The notes beneath the pieces are model-generated. The model was not told the origin of the DNA. It saw only the letters and a list, made by a program, of their open reading frames with translations, and ran no database searches. This document shows positions 38,531 through 51,073 of a DNA stretch of 64,000 nt, one piece after another. The translations under genes and the position numbers were made by a program. Origin of the DNA: Rhabdornis inornatus (Eukaryota > Chordata > Aves > Passeriformes > Rhabdornithidae); the NCBI GenBank assembly GCA_013397075.1, contig VWZS01000909.1, positions 187,478 to 251,477 of the forward strand, written 5' to 3'. Each line of letters begins with the position of its first letter. The first letter of the stretch is position 1.

Positions 38531-41500
38531 AATGTACTCTAGCTGCAAGGAGACATTAATTCTTTGGAACCTGGCTACAAGAGGTCTAAAATAAAAAAAG
38601 TAAAATAAAATGAAATGTCATTCACACAGACATGACACGTGTAAGCATGAATTTTAGGAACTGGTCAAGGGGCTCTAAGAGAGTTTTCATACTGTGATAT
38701 TAAGTTCTGATATTTGAATAATCCTAAAAGCAAGAGGAACTACTGCATACCCAATGTCATCAAACCATTTTTTAACATTGATAGTTGATAAAATGTCAGT
38801 TCTTGAGCTTTCTGTTAATATTAACCTGTGACTGAATAGTCTCCCTTGTATCCCAAGCTCAAGATAACTGAGATGGGATTCCAGCTGGTGAAGTAACACT
38901 TTGAGGTGGTGGCTTAAATAAATTTTAATGATTTAAAAGTTGCTCAGAAACTTGGCATTGTAGAAGCATTTCTATTTTATTAGTCAACAGAGTTCCTATA
39001 CATCTATTATGCATGATAAATACTTCTCAATTAACTACAAGGACAAGTCCATCTCTTCTGTTTAACAAACATTTTATATAATCTAAATGTCTTTACATTT
39101 GAAGATAAACTGACCACATTCAAAATTTGAAAATAATTTAATATGCCTCACTTCTTATGTAATTTTTTTTCTTAGTGACTGAAAGAAAATAGTGGAATTA
39201 ATTTCAGATATGATAAATGAGTTTCTAAATAAATAAGAGCTGGGATTAAAATTCTATCTGATTTTCTGAATTCTTGAGGAACACAAAACATTAATTTTAC
39301 ATTATTGATTCAAGGAAGAAGTGCAATAATTCAAAATCTGCAGATTTGCATGCATTCAGCTATGTATCTGGCTCACTGTCTTCAAAGCAGTCTGGAGAGC
39401 AGTTTCTAACTCTTGGACTAACACTATGAACAGATTTCCAGAAATTGGGCCAGTGTTTACTGGGGAGCCTAAAAACCTTCCTGCAAACCTGCAGGAATTA
39501 CCAGTTGTATGCATGTGCATGGAGTAAGCACAAAGAAGACTTATTTACAGTGCTAAGGATTCTTCTGAGATTCAAACATTCACTGTCAAATCTCCTCGTC
39601 TCTTCTCTGGAAGCCTCTTTATTTTGTAGAAGTTGTACATGATAGCTAACTGAAGATCTTGCAAACATTCCTTTTATGCATGACCATGAAATAAGTAAAG
39701 AGACTGGAAAATATGTAATATTTCCAGATGTTGCAAAAGCATGAAAAAAAGAAGTCTGGTTTCAAGAACCTTGGTACAAGGTCCGTTACAAATATTAATG
39801 TGTATAACATAGCTCACAAAAATCTGGTAATTGGAAAGTAACTTCTCCTTTCATTGTTATCAGTACACTTTTCAACTGGAAATAACCAAGATGAGATGCT
39901 GACTCTAGCCATATTGCTTTAGCATTCTTTTTGCACTGATGTAGTGTCACTTTTGAAATTATGCCAGTCTAAAATAAGCCCCACTTTTCTGGCCTGGAAA
40001 ATCTGGCTCCCCCATCTTTGTCACCTACCTGAGCTGGGATTGGTGTAGCTTTTGGCAAGCACAAATGAGACTTTTCACCCAAATACCTGAATATATATTT
40101 AAGCCAATCACATGCACACATACATACATTTGCCAAATACCATTGATTTTACTGGTGTATTATATAAAACTATATTTAAAATTCAGCTTAATATCCTTTT
40201 CCTAATTTTCATTCTGCCTGTAAAAACTCCACTGTTTAAAAATATTTCTCCCTACAGAATAAATTATACGTGACCTTTTTGCTGGTCCATCTCCCTTGAG
40301 ATATAATAAAGACATGATAAAGATACCATATTCATTATTTTCAAATCTGTAGAAATAGTACTAATTTTATATACTTAGTTTAAAAAATGCTGGTTTAAGA
40401 TGTTGGAGGGAGTTTTGTTGTTTTTTGGGTTTTTTTTTACTGTTAGAGTATTGCCTAGTAAGAACTTACGCTAGATTGTACAAGACTGAGCTTCCATTCC
40501 TTGTTCATACTGATTCATACTGAGTTTCAGCTGCAACATCTAATTTATACATTTCATAATTTCAGTATTAGTAATTTCTATACAACCATTACCTTCATGT
40601 TTACATCAGTGTTTTCTAATTATTTCTATTAAAACTGCATTTTATAGTTGCTGGGAGATTCTGGGAAATATTGATCAAAAAGGGACTGTATAAATCAATG
40701 AAAAAGGTTTATTTGTAGCAGAAATCATTCCAAATAGTATCTGTTCCAGGCCCACAGGTACCTGCCACAGGTGCTGTACTTTGAAACCAGTGGAAAAATA
40801 GATAAAACTCAACATAAAATTAATCACACTTAAAAATATTATGAAAGCCTAGAACACTTTGAGATTTGAACATAACTGATGTCTGAAATATATATGTTTC
40901 TGAGTTCTAAATTACACATTACAGAACTTGAAATGCAGAATATGTACAGGCACACATATATGTTGGCATAAAATGTTCTGACAAGCAAAGAGATTAGTTT
41001 TATTGAGGAAATAACTGATCAAAGAGCCAAAATTGTGGTTCTGGTGAGGGGACTTGGAAAAAGAGAAGGTTGATTATAGAACTGTAATGTTTTTGCATCA
41101 CAGATTCCAGCAGCATGGAAAATTAAGGTTATCAATGACTTGTTCAGTTAATACCGGTGTCCCCATTGGATGGCCGTGTACAGAGAATCCCAAACTTACC
41201 AGTAGTACAGAGTTAATTTTTTTTATGAAATACCTCCAACCTTGACAGTCTTTGCTGTTGTTAGGCCTACTGATAACTGCTGAATTTTTTGCTCCAGCTT
41301 CCTTCTAGTAATTTACTCACTATTTCAAAGTATAATTTAGAGAGGAAAAAAAACCTTGTCAATACACCTTTATTTTACAAAGATAGCAACAATGTTGACT
41401 AATGACAGCTTGCTTTCCTTTAAGAATTCTTTGAGATTTGTATTTTTTTAAATTTCAGAAAATGTAATAGAACTTTAAAATGTATTCCATAATTAAGAAT

Positions 41501-41571
41501 TAGAAGACAATATTGCAAGTGCTGATAGAAAGAAATCCAAATTAGATTCAAAACTGATGAAATTGATTAAT
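38531..41571. other. AT-rich unique sequence, no gene seen
   Basis: No element or supported coding frame was recognised. Confidence 0.5.
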
Positions 41572-41718
41572 GGAATCATAGATACATCTATCATAGAACC
41601 ATAGAATAGTTTGGGGTAGAAGGGACCTCCAATGATCCTCTAGTCTAAACCCCCTGTAATGAGCAGGGACATCTTCAAGTCACCCAGGTTTCTCAGAGTC
41701 ATATCCAATTGCTCAGTG
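41572..41718 (-). mobile_element. CR1 LINE 3' UTR fragment
   Basis: A short reverse-orientation CR1 3' end. The terminal repeats are visible as 'catagaaccatagaatag' (41593-41611), followed by 'gaagggacctccaatgatcc' (41619-41638) and 'aatgagcagggacatcttca' (41658-41677). The match fades after 'ccaattgctcagtg'. It contains 3' UTR only, with no ORF remnant. The extra 'catagatacatctat' beside the terminus may be an expansion of the tail repeat. Confidence 0.9.
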
Positions 41719-42113
41719 GTGATTTGTTTCCCAAAAAAAGTGTAATAGAGCAAAATAGAGGCAATTCAAACTGTTAGGCCAAAACTTCTGAATGCTTCAT
41801 GTCATTAGTTCATTCAGAATGGGTTTGCTTTTATTTTTTTTTCTGAAGAAGTACTTTCTATTTAATTTGGAGCCATCAAAGGAAAAGGAAAATGTTGTCT
41901 TTCTTTCCTTTATATTAATCCATTTAGGGTTCCCTGCACCTGGTCATCCAATGGGGACATCAGTATTAATTGAACAAGTGGTTGATGACCTTCATTTTCT
42001 ATGCTATTAGAATCTGTGATACAACAATCTATGACACAAAATTATTTCTAAATCTTCTTCTTTAACAGTCCAATGAGTTTTATTTTTCAAAATAATAAAA
42101 TACTCTTTTTCAG
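41719..42113. other. AT-rich unique sequence, no gene seen
   Basis: Nothing recognised between the CR1 fragment and the exon-like segment to its right. Confidence 0.5.
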
Positions 42114-42398
42114 ATATTAAAATTTCAAGAAGTTTCATTCTACCTAGGAAACTTAGAGCCTCCTAGAAGACATCTGTCCACTTTGAAAAGCAGGATCTGC
42201 ACAAGTAGCATGTATGTTAATGATACTACTCTTGATTTTGACAATGACCACATCATCACATTTTCTTTAAAGAAAGTATTGAAAAATCACTTTCTAAGAA
42301 GACGTGTAACAGAATACAGAAAGTCATCAGCACCATATAGAGAACTTTTAAATCCTTTTGATATTCTGGATAACTCCCTTTTCTCCATCCCTAATTAA
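42114..42398 (+). CDS. Candidate 3'-terminal coding exon, unknown protein
   Basis: An acceptor-like 'tactctttttcag' ends at 42113. From 42114 the frame stays open in phase 0 for about 94 codons to TAA at 42396-42398, with no internal stop. The predicted peptide has a mixed composition: a basic patch (FLRRRVTEYRK) and acidic residues (LDFDNDH). That is more protein-like than most AT-rich chance frames. I recognise no family. It does not continue in frame from the candidate 65-bp exon at 27999-28063, which would give an immediate stop. No polyadenylation signal is obvious just downstream. A chance frame cannot be excluded: open runs of 90-100 codons also occur elsewhere in the window without support. 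Confidence 0.25.
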   Translation: MLKFQEVSFYLGNLEPPRRHLSTLKSRICTSSMYVNDTTLDFDNDHIITFSLKKVLKNHFLRRRVTEYRKSSAPYRELLNPFDILDNSLFSIPN

Positions 42399-45300
42399 GG
42401 ATAGTGGCTGTATTCTTAACAAGAAATCAGGGAAAATCCTGAATGCCACTACTTTTCAAATTTATTTTGTGCATGAAATGTGATCTTGCAGTTTACACAG
42501 CCAAGAAAGAAAGGAATGAACAAACAGACAAATAAAAGAATAAATTAAAGAACAAAGGGAGGAATAAAAGAAAGACATCATTGGGAGAATCCAAAGGACC
42601 TGAAAATCCCCATATGGAAAATCATAAACATCCTGAGAACAGGATGAAACTTGGGTAGAATAAGGATAGAGATAAATGAAGGAAGTGGATGTGTGATTGA
42701 CTCCTCAGACTGAACACGTCTCTTAGCACACGTGAGAGAATTCCACAAAAATTACATTTCTTTTCATATTTTTATAATGCCAATGTCTGAATTTGGAAGC
42801 AGACACTCCATGGTTCTGTGCAATAATCAGTTGCAACAAATATTGTCAGAATAACAAGAAAATGTGTCTCTCTATCAGTAACAGCTGTGGGAGAGATCAA
42901 GGATTATCCTCCTAAATTTAGTCCACATCCACACTGCACTAGTGCTTTTCACAGCCCCAGCTAGGCAAGCACTTGTGTGCCTGGAGATGGCAGGTTAATG
43001 CACAGCTTAGAGTGAATTTATCCTGTCTGAAGTGACTGGGACCGTGAGGTGCATTGAATAGCTGTATTGAGCTTAAAAGTATAGGAGAAGGTGAATGAAA
43101 AATAGGAAGGTAAGGAATAAAGTGAGAAATAAGAAAGGCTAGAAAATGAAAGGACAGTATTCATGTGAACTAAACATGTGCCAAGTCACATGCCATTAAG
43201 CACAGTAAAAATTAGGAAGGACGTCATTGTCCATCTGACTCCGTTTATCTGATAATCAACACTTTTTATACTCATGATCCTGAACTCTCATTTTAAATCC
43301 ACATTAGTGAGATGATCAGGCTGTTTTACTCTTGCCTTATGGACCTTGCCAAGAGAGCTCATTTTCCCACATCATTTGCTGCAGTATCAGCCTATTGTTT
43401 CATACTGATCAGTCTGGTATAGCACAGCCTCTATCTCACCTGTTACTTTAAAATTATACAGATGAATAAATTAAAGTGATTTGACATTGCAGTATTCACT
43501 TTTTGGCTGAGGAATATACTTCTGGTTGTCAGTAACCAAAACAAAATATTAACGTGGTTTCAAAATATTAATTAATTCATTTTAGCACAACTATTTTTTT
43601 TATTGATCTCTTAGTTTCATGCATATCAGAGTTTTGTTATGCTTTTCTCTATCTTTTATTATTCCAAATACTTTAGCTTGTGTGTGCAAAGTACATCGTT
43701 ATCATCTTCTTTTTAAACAAACACAATGAGGTTCGTTTTGACCTTTAAATCAATGAGAGGTGCCAGAAGCAGCAGTCCTGTGTGACTCTTTTTTGGGGAG
43801 GCTTGTGTTTCATACATACAGGGTTTGCTACTGTTGAGCTTCAGACTTCTGGTCTCCATCTCCAGTTTTAAAGCACATTACTGTATGCTGCGTGTGCCGA
43901 CCCCAGCTAAAACTCTGCCAGCATTTCCATAATAAAAGCTCTCATTTCCAGAAGTTCCAACTGTACAGTCAGCTGTAAAAATGTGCAGAAGGCTAAAATT
44001 GGATATATGGGATTTCAATCTGGAATTAATACAAATTAAAAAAAAATAGTCCACTTTATTTCTGAAGTTCTTTTAAAAGTAGCAGTTTGTGAGATCCCTT
44101 ATTGCCCTCTCACCTTGTAAATAAAAAAGCAATTTCGCTTTCTAAAAATAATTATATAACCCTGATGAGCCTGCTTCTGCTTCCACAGAAGTCTTGCTTT
44201 ATATCTTAGACATGGATATTTTTTTTTCACATACACAACACATACAGTTGTTTACTGAGAAGAATTTAAAAATAACACACTGTTATCCTACTTACACAGG
44301 TCACTGCTACTGATGTTTTTATTTCATCAGAATCCTATTTCTGCAAAATTGGAGATGTGTACACCAATATATAATTTTAGTTTTATGGCAGGGGGCAGAC
44401 TTACAATTCACTCTCCCTTAAAGTAGTTGTGAAAATTTTGGTTTTGCATTGCTTACTGGGCAGTTCTTTTACTTTAATTAGAATAAAGTTAGAAATAACA
44501 CTAAACAATAAATTTAGTTGTGGCAGGTCTTCTTGCTTTTCAGTATAATTCCATGAGGATTGCCTAGGCACATTCTCAGGGGTCCCATGTCATGCATCTT
44601 GCCTGCCTAAACGCCAATTTTCGGCTAAGGCAATGTACTTTCTGTACAAGGATATCATTGTATCTCTGGCAAGGATATCTGCAATTTATCCGTCCAAGAA
44701 CATAATGTATATAAGTTTCAGAGAATAAATTGCATTCATTCTGCTACTGGACAGATGAGAATGGGCAAGGTAATCCTTCCATAGGCTTCCCCACAGCCTG
44801 TGACTCTTTTGCAGTTGTGGGGGCAGATTTGGAAATAAGGCTCTAGAGGCGCCTGAGCCTGGCAGGCTGTGCAAAGAAAGCAGAGAGAAGCTGTCTGCTT
44901 ATTCAGCAACACCAGATCTCTGTCCACACTCCTGTGAAATGAGAAGTAAATTATGAAATTTTTTATCTACCTTATGAACAGGAAAATATCTAGATTAAAG
45001 GAATATATGAGTCAGTGATTGTCCTGGTGCTAATTGTGCTATAATTGTGTGCTAAGTCTGTTACAGAGATTTAGAAACAGGTCATTCCTTCAGCATCAAC
45101 TGTCATTATATCTGAACACATGTTCCGTAACTCTTTCTTGTTGGGAGAAAAAGCACAATTATCTGTGAGAAAAATCAAGGTTAAAGCAATCTAGGGCAGC
45201 ATAATAAAACTAGTTAAAACTTTTCTATTACTGATAAGGCAAATGAGCTGCAAGCAAAACATTTTTATCTACCAAATAATTTCTTTTACTAATGTCTGTG

Positions 45301-46694
45301 AAAATGTGCAGATATACTTCAGAGAATTTAGGGGTGTCCCTTGTTTCTTCTAAGAAAGTTAAAATGAAACAAAATTTAAAAACGTGGGCAAGACCTCTGT
45401 TGTACACAACCTTAGCTTGTATCTATTCAGGAGTTTCAGATAAAGTAGCCAACTGCATAATACAAACAAGATCAGAAAACTGCATTGCCAAATCAAACTA
45501 GCCCATTTACTTACTTTGTGTAAAATACAAAATTGAATGCGGCTGTTACTATAAAAAGAAATAGGTTTATATTCTGAATGTTTATTATGGCTTCTGATTT
45601 CATCTTCCACATGCTGAAATCTATAAAGCATTTACTTCATAGCACTCAAAATAGTAAGTTATACTACACAGCCTAAAATATAAAATACATAAAGAGGAAA
45701 AGCAAAGGATTCGATACTGGTGAGAGAAAATGTGTTTCACAGCTAAAGTGAAAACTATTTATTGGTTGTTTAATGTCAATAGAACACAGAAATATTTTTA
45801 AAGTATGAAGACTGTTCCTGGTTTTCGAGCTCAATCCAAGCACAATGACCACTATGATCTCGTTATGTTCCACTTTTTCAGGACTGAGTGAAGGTCCAGG
45901 ATCTTTAGAGTTATGTGTCTTATTTCATATTCTCGGATGTGCATTCTGTGAGCAAGGCTTTGCTTTTCTTTTAAGGACAAGTGGAAGAAAGGAAAAGAAA
46001 AAAATAAAGAAAAACAACCCAAGCCTCCTTCAGGAGTTTAAATATATGGCTGCTAGCCATCTGCTGCTTGTACAGGGTCAGAGAATGACTGTCCATAAAA
46101 ATCATCCCCCCTTTCTTGTTCTTTTGTGAAAGAGAAAATTCTGAGGGAATGGACAACAAGATGTGGAAAAACATGCATTATGAACTAGGACCACCAGAAG
46201 ACACGCTGCTCCCCACGGGTAAAGTAGATGTGAGGATCCCACTGCTTGACATTTTAATGAAACAAGAAGGAATTTCATAGGAGAGTAAAACTGGACTAGA
46301 ACCACATTTTAGCATTCTCGGGAGGAGGCCCCACACAGACAGAAGGCGCACATATTTTAAATAACATAAAATGTAACAGCATCTTGTGTATCTATTGCTG
46401 TGTGATAGTTAAACCCCAGGTCTCAGGAAAGAATCATATGGAAATAGGTTTGCAGGCCACTGATACATCAGTAAAAACTATATGGGCATCCATGAGCATT
46501 TTCAGGAGTGTTGGTGAGGCAGGAACTAACACTGCAGAAAGAATCAGTATATCAAACTGCCCTACAGCTATGATGAAATTATATGTTGACACTGGACACT
46601 GGCACACGGCTAACTCTGCATACAATACAATCATGTTAATACAATTTCTGCTTGCCATGTGAATCCCTTAGCTGGTGTCTGCAACATCCTTTAT
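42399..46694. other. AT-rich unique sequence, no gene seen
   Basis: Contains a few moderately GC-rich, more complex stretches (43740-44000, 44740-44940) that could be conserved non-coding DNA, which cannot be judged from one sequence. Open frames at 46384-46662 exist on both strands, as chance frames do. Confidence 0.45.
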
Positions 46695-47418
46695 TGTCAG
46701 TGTTTTGGTTTGAAAGACAGGTATTTGCTAAGGGAAGGCAAGAACCTCTTCTCTGAGATGGAGAGTGCAACGCCTCCCCTTCCAATTATTATAATTTGAA
46801 ATCAGAGGCTTTCAGGCAGAAGATATGGGAGGTAAGAATAACAGCTCTTTACTAATGTATCTAGCAAGGCAAACAGCAGAAACAACAACAGCTATAAAGA
46901 TTGACAACAAAACAGAACAGTAGAGCTCAGTTCGAGTCCCTCTGGCCACAGGCCCTCTCTCTCTGCGCTCAGTTCCCGGTGCTGTGTGGGCAGGGCGGGT
47001 CCCGTGCAGCTGAAGGCGGCTGGGTGATGGCGGCGGCGGCGGCCCAGGGGTGAGAGGGGGATGGAGGGGAGACTCCCTCCTCACGGTGTCAGTCGTGGTG
47101 CTCAGCAGAGTGCCCGGAGGTAGTAGGATGAAGCGGGAAGGCAGCAGTGCGATGTCCGACAGCAGGGAACGTGGCTCCCGGCGTTGGGATGGCGGGGAGG
47201 ATGCTAGGATGTCCCGGCTGTTTTTTTCCAACTTCACGAGCGAGCGAGAGCAAGAGTGCGCCTCGGCCCCTCTGTCCCACTTTTCCTTTCCCAGTATTCC
47301 CCCTGTCCCCACCCCCCTGTGAGAGAAAACTGTTACTACTAAGGTGTAGCCACAAATACTTAGCATAACAATGGGAAAAATTCCACAGAAAGAAAAGGGA
47401 ACAATTCAACCCCTAACA
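46695..47418 (-). mobile_element. Probable solo LTR of an avian endogenous retrovirus
   Basis: About 724 bp bounded by TG (46695, 'tgtcagtg') and CA (47418, 'cccctaaca'), so the ends are imperfect inverted repeats (TGTCAG/CTAACA) as in LTRs. I place it on the minus strand, where a polyadenylation-like AGTAAA falls at 46853-46848. Sequence near the left end, including 'tttggtttgaaagacaggta', matches a repeat I recall as frequent in songbird genomes. The central part (about 46930-47290) is GC- and CpG-rich with a short GGC run at 47031-47042, so it could have served as a CpG-island promoter. There is no internal retroviral coding sequence or primer-binding site on either side, hence 'solo'. I found no target-site duplication of 4-6 bp: the flanks are 'tttat' and 'gttag'. 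A boundary error or old mutations could explain that. A 184-codon minus-strand frame inside it is Pro/Ser/Arg-rich and is not a known viral protein. Confidence 0.72.
46930..47290. promoter_or_regulatory. CpG-rich patch inside the LTR
   Basis: This is the only dense cluster of CpG sites in the window, for example 'ggcggcggcggcggcc' and 'cacgagcgagcgagagc' (47235-47251). It lies entirely within the LTR, so it is best read as retroviral U3/R promoter sequence rather than a host gene promoter. No downstream gene was found. Confidence 0.5.
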
Positions 47419-50293
47419 GTTAGCTAAAGGCAAACAACCATATCCTAGCAAGTCTATGTGTAAAACAGGCATGCCGGGAGAGAAAAAGACCTACCAGGAG
47501 AAAACAGAAGGGATGTTTTGTCTTCTATCCTTTTAGTCTGTACAGAAATACATAAAACATCTTATAAAGTATCAACATTACATGATTATGTGGGTTGGGC
47601 AGGAGATCAGGGAGCAACAGTTTTTAAAGGGACAAACACTGATCCTATTAGAGTTAATTGAGGTAAAACTCATCAGTTTTAAAGGATTCAAGACTTCCCT
47701 TGAATGCTCTTACTCTTGATAGTCAAGTAATTTATTTTGCCACCTCTAGAGTACATTGTTATTGTAATATACATTTTTATATAAATATCCTCCTCAAATA
47801 TTAAAAGTCTAGTAGTCATTTCTGTTGCTACAGATAACTCTCTTTTTATTGTGTAACATTGACATCTATATTGACACATCTTTGTGTGTTGTTAGTATGA
47901 GTATAGGGTAGAGCTCTTTCAGAACAGCTGGAAATAGCAAGAAGCAATCATTAAGAGTCCAGCTTTTTAAAGATCACCAATGAGCAATGGAGACATCAGT
48001 ATCAGTGAAGGATGGACAATATCTTTGTGTTATAAAACTGAATGTCAGACTTCGCATAGATTTAGAACATGCCACTTTGTTCTATAAAAGCGGTATTTTG
48101 TCCAGAAAGATAAAATTCTAACCAAACATTCTTTGGAAAAGTAGGAGGCTCTTTAACATTTGAACAAGCAAGATACATTTATTTCATGCTTAAGGAATCT
48201 ACAAGTAACTAGAACGTGCTAATTTCTTTTCAGTTAAAGTTATGGACTTTAAAATAATTTCTTTACATTATTTTGTGTTTTTATTGATGTGTGCATGCAG
48301 GAAAATTCAATTACTCCTTTTCACTTTTCATCTTCTCTTTCCTTTTCTTCCACTGCCTGTTCTTTCTGTTTGACTGAACAGAAAAAAACATGGGAGTAAC
48401 AAGTCAGAATAGAAGAAAGAAGGAAGGTTCCTTTGAAAGTCTTTGAGTAGAAGTTTTGTCTAATTTGGTATTTTTAATCTCTAAATTTAAGAGAATAACC
48501 TGGAAGTATGTAAAAGAAATAAGTATTGTTGAATGAATAAGAAACTGTTGAATGTTTTGAAGAGTTACTGTACTTATCAAGAGATATTTACTCATAATAA
48601 GTCAAAGATCTTAGCATGTCTGCAGTTTTCCCTCAGTGTCTTCACTTCAATGAAGCTCTGTCCACCTCTCACTAATTAGGCAGGTTTGTTCTCAGGAGTA
48701 AAACTAACAGATACATATATAAACATGAAAGGTAGGTGGGGAAAACCTTTATTTTCTTTTGGAGCTGAGGGCCACTGAAAAAGGCTATATTATAGCCCTC
48801 AAAAGGGAAAAAACCTGAATAGTGCAAATCTCTGCATGGCAAACAGCTTAGATTTAAACCCCCATTCCTCTGGAACTGGAAATGTAAATTTCCTGGAACC
48901 AGACTGACCAGCTGAGCCCCAGTTCAGCAGTGTATTTTTGTGGTGGTGTTACTCCAGTGTAAGCAAAAAATAACCACAGACACTCAGGCCTGTTTTGTGT
49001 ACTGTTTGTTGTCTCTCCTTACACTGCCTGGTTTTCTCTCCTTCTCAATAAACATGTCCTGAGTTGGCAGCTATTTTACCTTTCTCCCTCTTTACCTACT
49101 GCCTGCATTTGAAGACCCTTTGATGTCTGTGTGCAAAAGATAAATGTTGATCTCCTGTAACCTGGGAGTAGCAGGCTTCAGTAAGACACACCAGTATCAG
49201 CTGGGAGAGGGAGGAGTTATTCTCTTCATAATAACACAGGATTTACTTTAAAAGAGAAGGATAGCTATGGAAATACTTTCCCCTCTAGCCCCTCCCTTTT
49301 AAGTACACAAGGCCATTTGGCATTTTCTTGTTCAGTAGTTCTGTGTCTTAAAGCGGAAATATTTTTGTTTTCTACTATATGCAAAACAAACATAATAACA
49401 GCATTGAGAATATTTATCATTATTGTGACTCCTTTCAGTATGTACACATTAAATAGCTCATATTCTAAATTAATGGATATGAAATAATTTAATTTCATTA
49501 TGGATGAAAAAGAGAAAGAATTCTGAGATAAATGTTTCAGTGTAAAGAAGAAATTCTGGTGAAAGAATAGGTGTTACTTAAAGGCTTACATTTTCATTAG
49601 CTGTAAGAAAACTTCCTGTAACAACAAATCCTACTCGCATTCGCTACCTCTAGGTTATTTTGGAATTTCTGCAATAACACGTAAAGGGAAATTTTCCTTT
49701 CTTCTCTGACAAATATGTGTGCTTCACAAACAAGGAAAAAAGAAAAAAACAACCCACATGCATGTTTAACTCTTGAGTCCAACACTCATCATCATTCTGC
49801 TTATTTCATCTTTTTACCGCATAAATTTATGCAGCACAAAAATTTTTCAGTGCTAGGGGGAAAATCTGCAAAAATAGACTCGTGTGAATCATCCCAGTCA
49901 ATCAGAAAAAACCCAACAAACTTTTCTTTCTATCTGCCACTAAAATATTAATAATACAAATACTCTATAGGTATAGGTTAAAAGAAATATAGTTGCAATT
50001 CTTCAGTGGTTCCATCTATCTATAAATTGCAGTTGCATGCGTTAGAGCAATTCGTAAAATGTGTTTACATATTAGCATACACGTGCACACTCAATACTTC
50101 GATGGATATTGAGTCTCAAAAAAAAAGGATAAAATTATCCAGAAAGTTCTGGTTTCAGAAATTAATTTTTAAATTCTGGCAGTAAACATACCAATAGTAA
50201 AAAATAGTACTTTTAATTATTATATTGAAATATTTGTAGAATGCTAAACATATGTCCATACTCTGGTTGCATTACATACTACATATATATACA

Positions 50294-50305
50294 TGCACAT
50301 GTGCA
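50294..50305. repeat. 12-bp perfect palindrome
   Basis: TGCACATGTGCA reads the same on both strands. It sits in an alternating purine-pyrimidine, AT/GT-rich stretch. Confidence 0.9.
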
Positions 50306-51020
50306 AATGTATATACATGCACTAGGAATGCATGCCTTATACTTAGAATAAAGATTTTGACAAAAATTGGTCAAATCCATTATCATCCCAAAGTGATTAA
50401 TGTGAGGTTTTAATGATGAGCGGTGTCTATTTTGTTATCCTATTTAACAATATGTATAAAATAAGTTTATTAGTGTTCACACTGATGTAAAATACTAGAT
50501 TCAGTAGAAAAAGGGTTGTGTAACAGGACTATGAATGACAAGGGCTTGGTTTGATATCCTAACTGTGATGAACTAATACCTGTCTGCTGGCAACTGGGCT
50601 GGTCCCACATTCCTTTTCCCTTGCTTGCTCTCACAGATGGGTTCCATCACTTCTCCTGTATTCATCTACCAGTATTAATCCACCTTTCTGGTTAGCTGAC
50701 CACAGTTAATAGGATAAAACTACTTATTTGACAAGATGAAAATAAGTTGCAGAAAGAAGGATTAAATGCCAGGACAACGGGGAAGATTTCAGAGGACATG
50801 TAGCTTATTAAAGATGACGCAAATGTTCGTGAAGTGGTTCTTTCTAATGAGAAAAGCTTGAGCTCTAACTTATGGGAAAAGGCAGTCTCTGGCAGAGAAC
50901 TCCCAGCAAGCTGTGTGGGAAGGGAAGACAAAGACCTCTCTAGTTTGATTTTAAGGGAAATATACCAAATGCAGTTAATGCAGTTTTGATTTTTTCTTTC
51001 TTTTCTTTTTTTTTGCTCAG

Positions 51021-51073
51021 CATCTGAGGGAATTTGTCATGGTGACTAAATCCAGTAATTACTAACATTTGAG
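51021..51073 (+). other. Exon-like segment without open frame
   Basis: A long pyrimidine tract ending 'ttttgctcag' (AG at 51019-51020) and a donor-like 'gaggtaaagt' (GT at 51074-51075) flank 53 bp. All three frames contain a stop, so if it is spliced it would belong to a non-coding transcript. Confidence 0.12.

Noticed and set aside
46384..46662. 92-codon + strand frame with a protein-like look
   Set aside because: The opposite strand is also open over the same span, the start is TTG, and no splice acceptor or family motif supports it.
46812..47366. 184-codon open frame on the - strand
   Set aside because: It lies wholly inside the solo LTR in its GC-rich part, where stop codons are rare. 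The Pro/Ser/Arg-rich peptide matches no retroviral protein I know.
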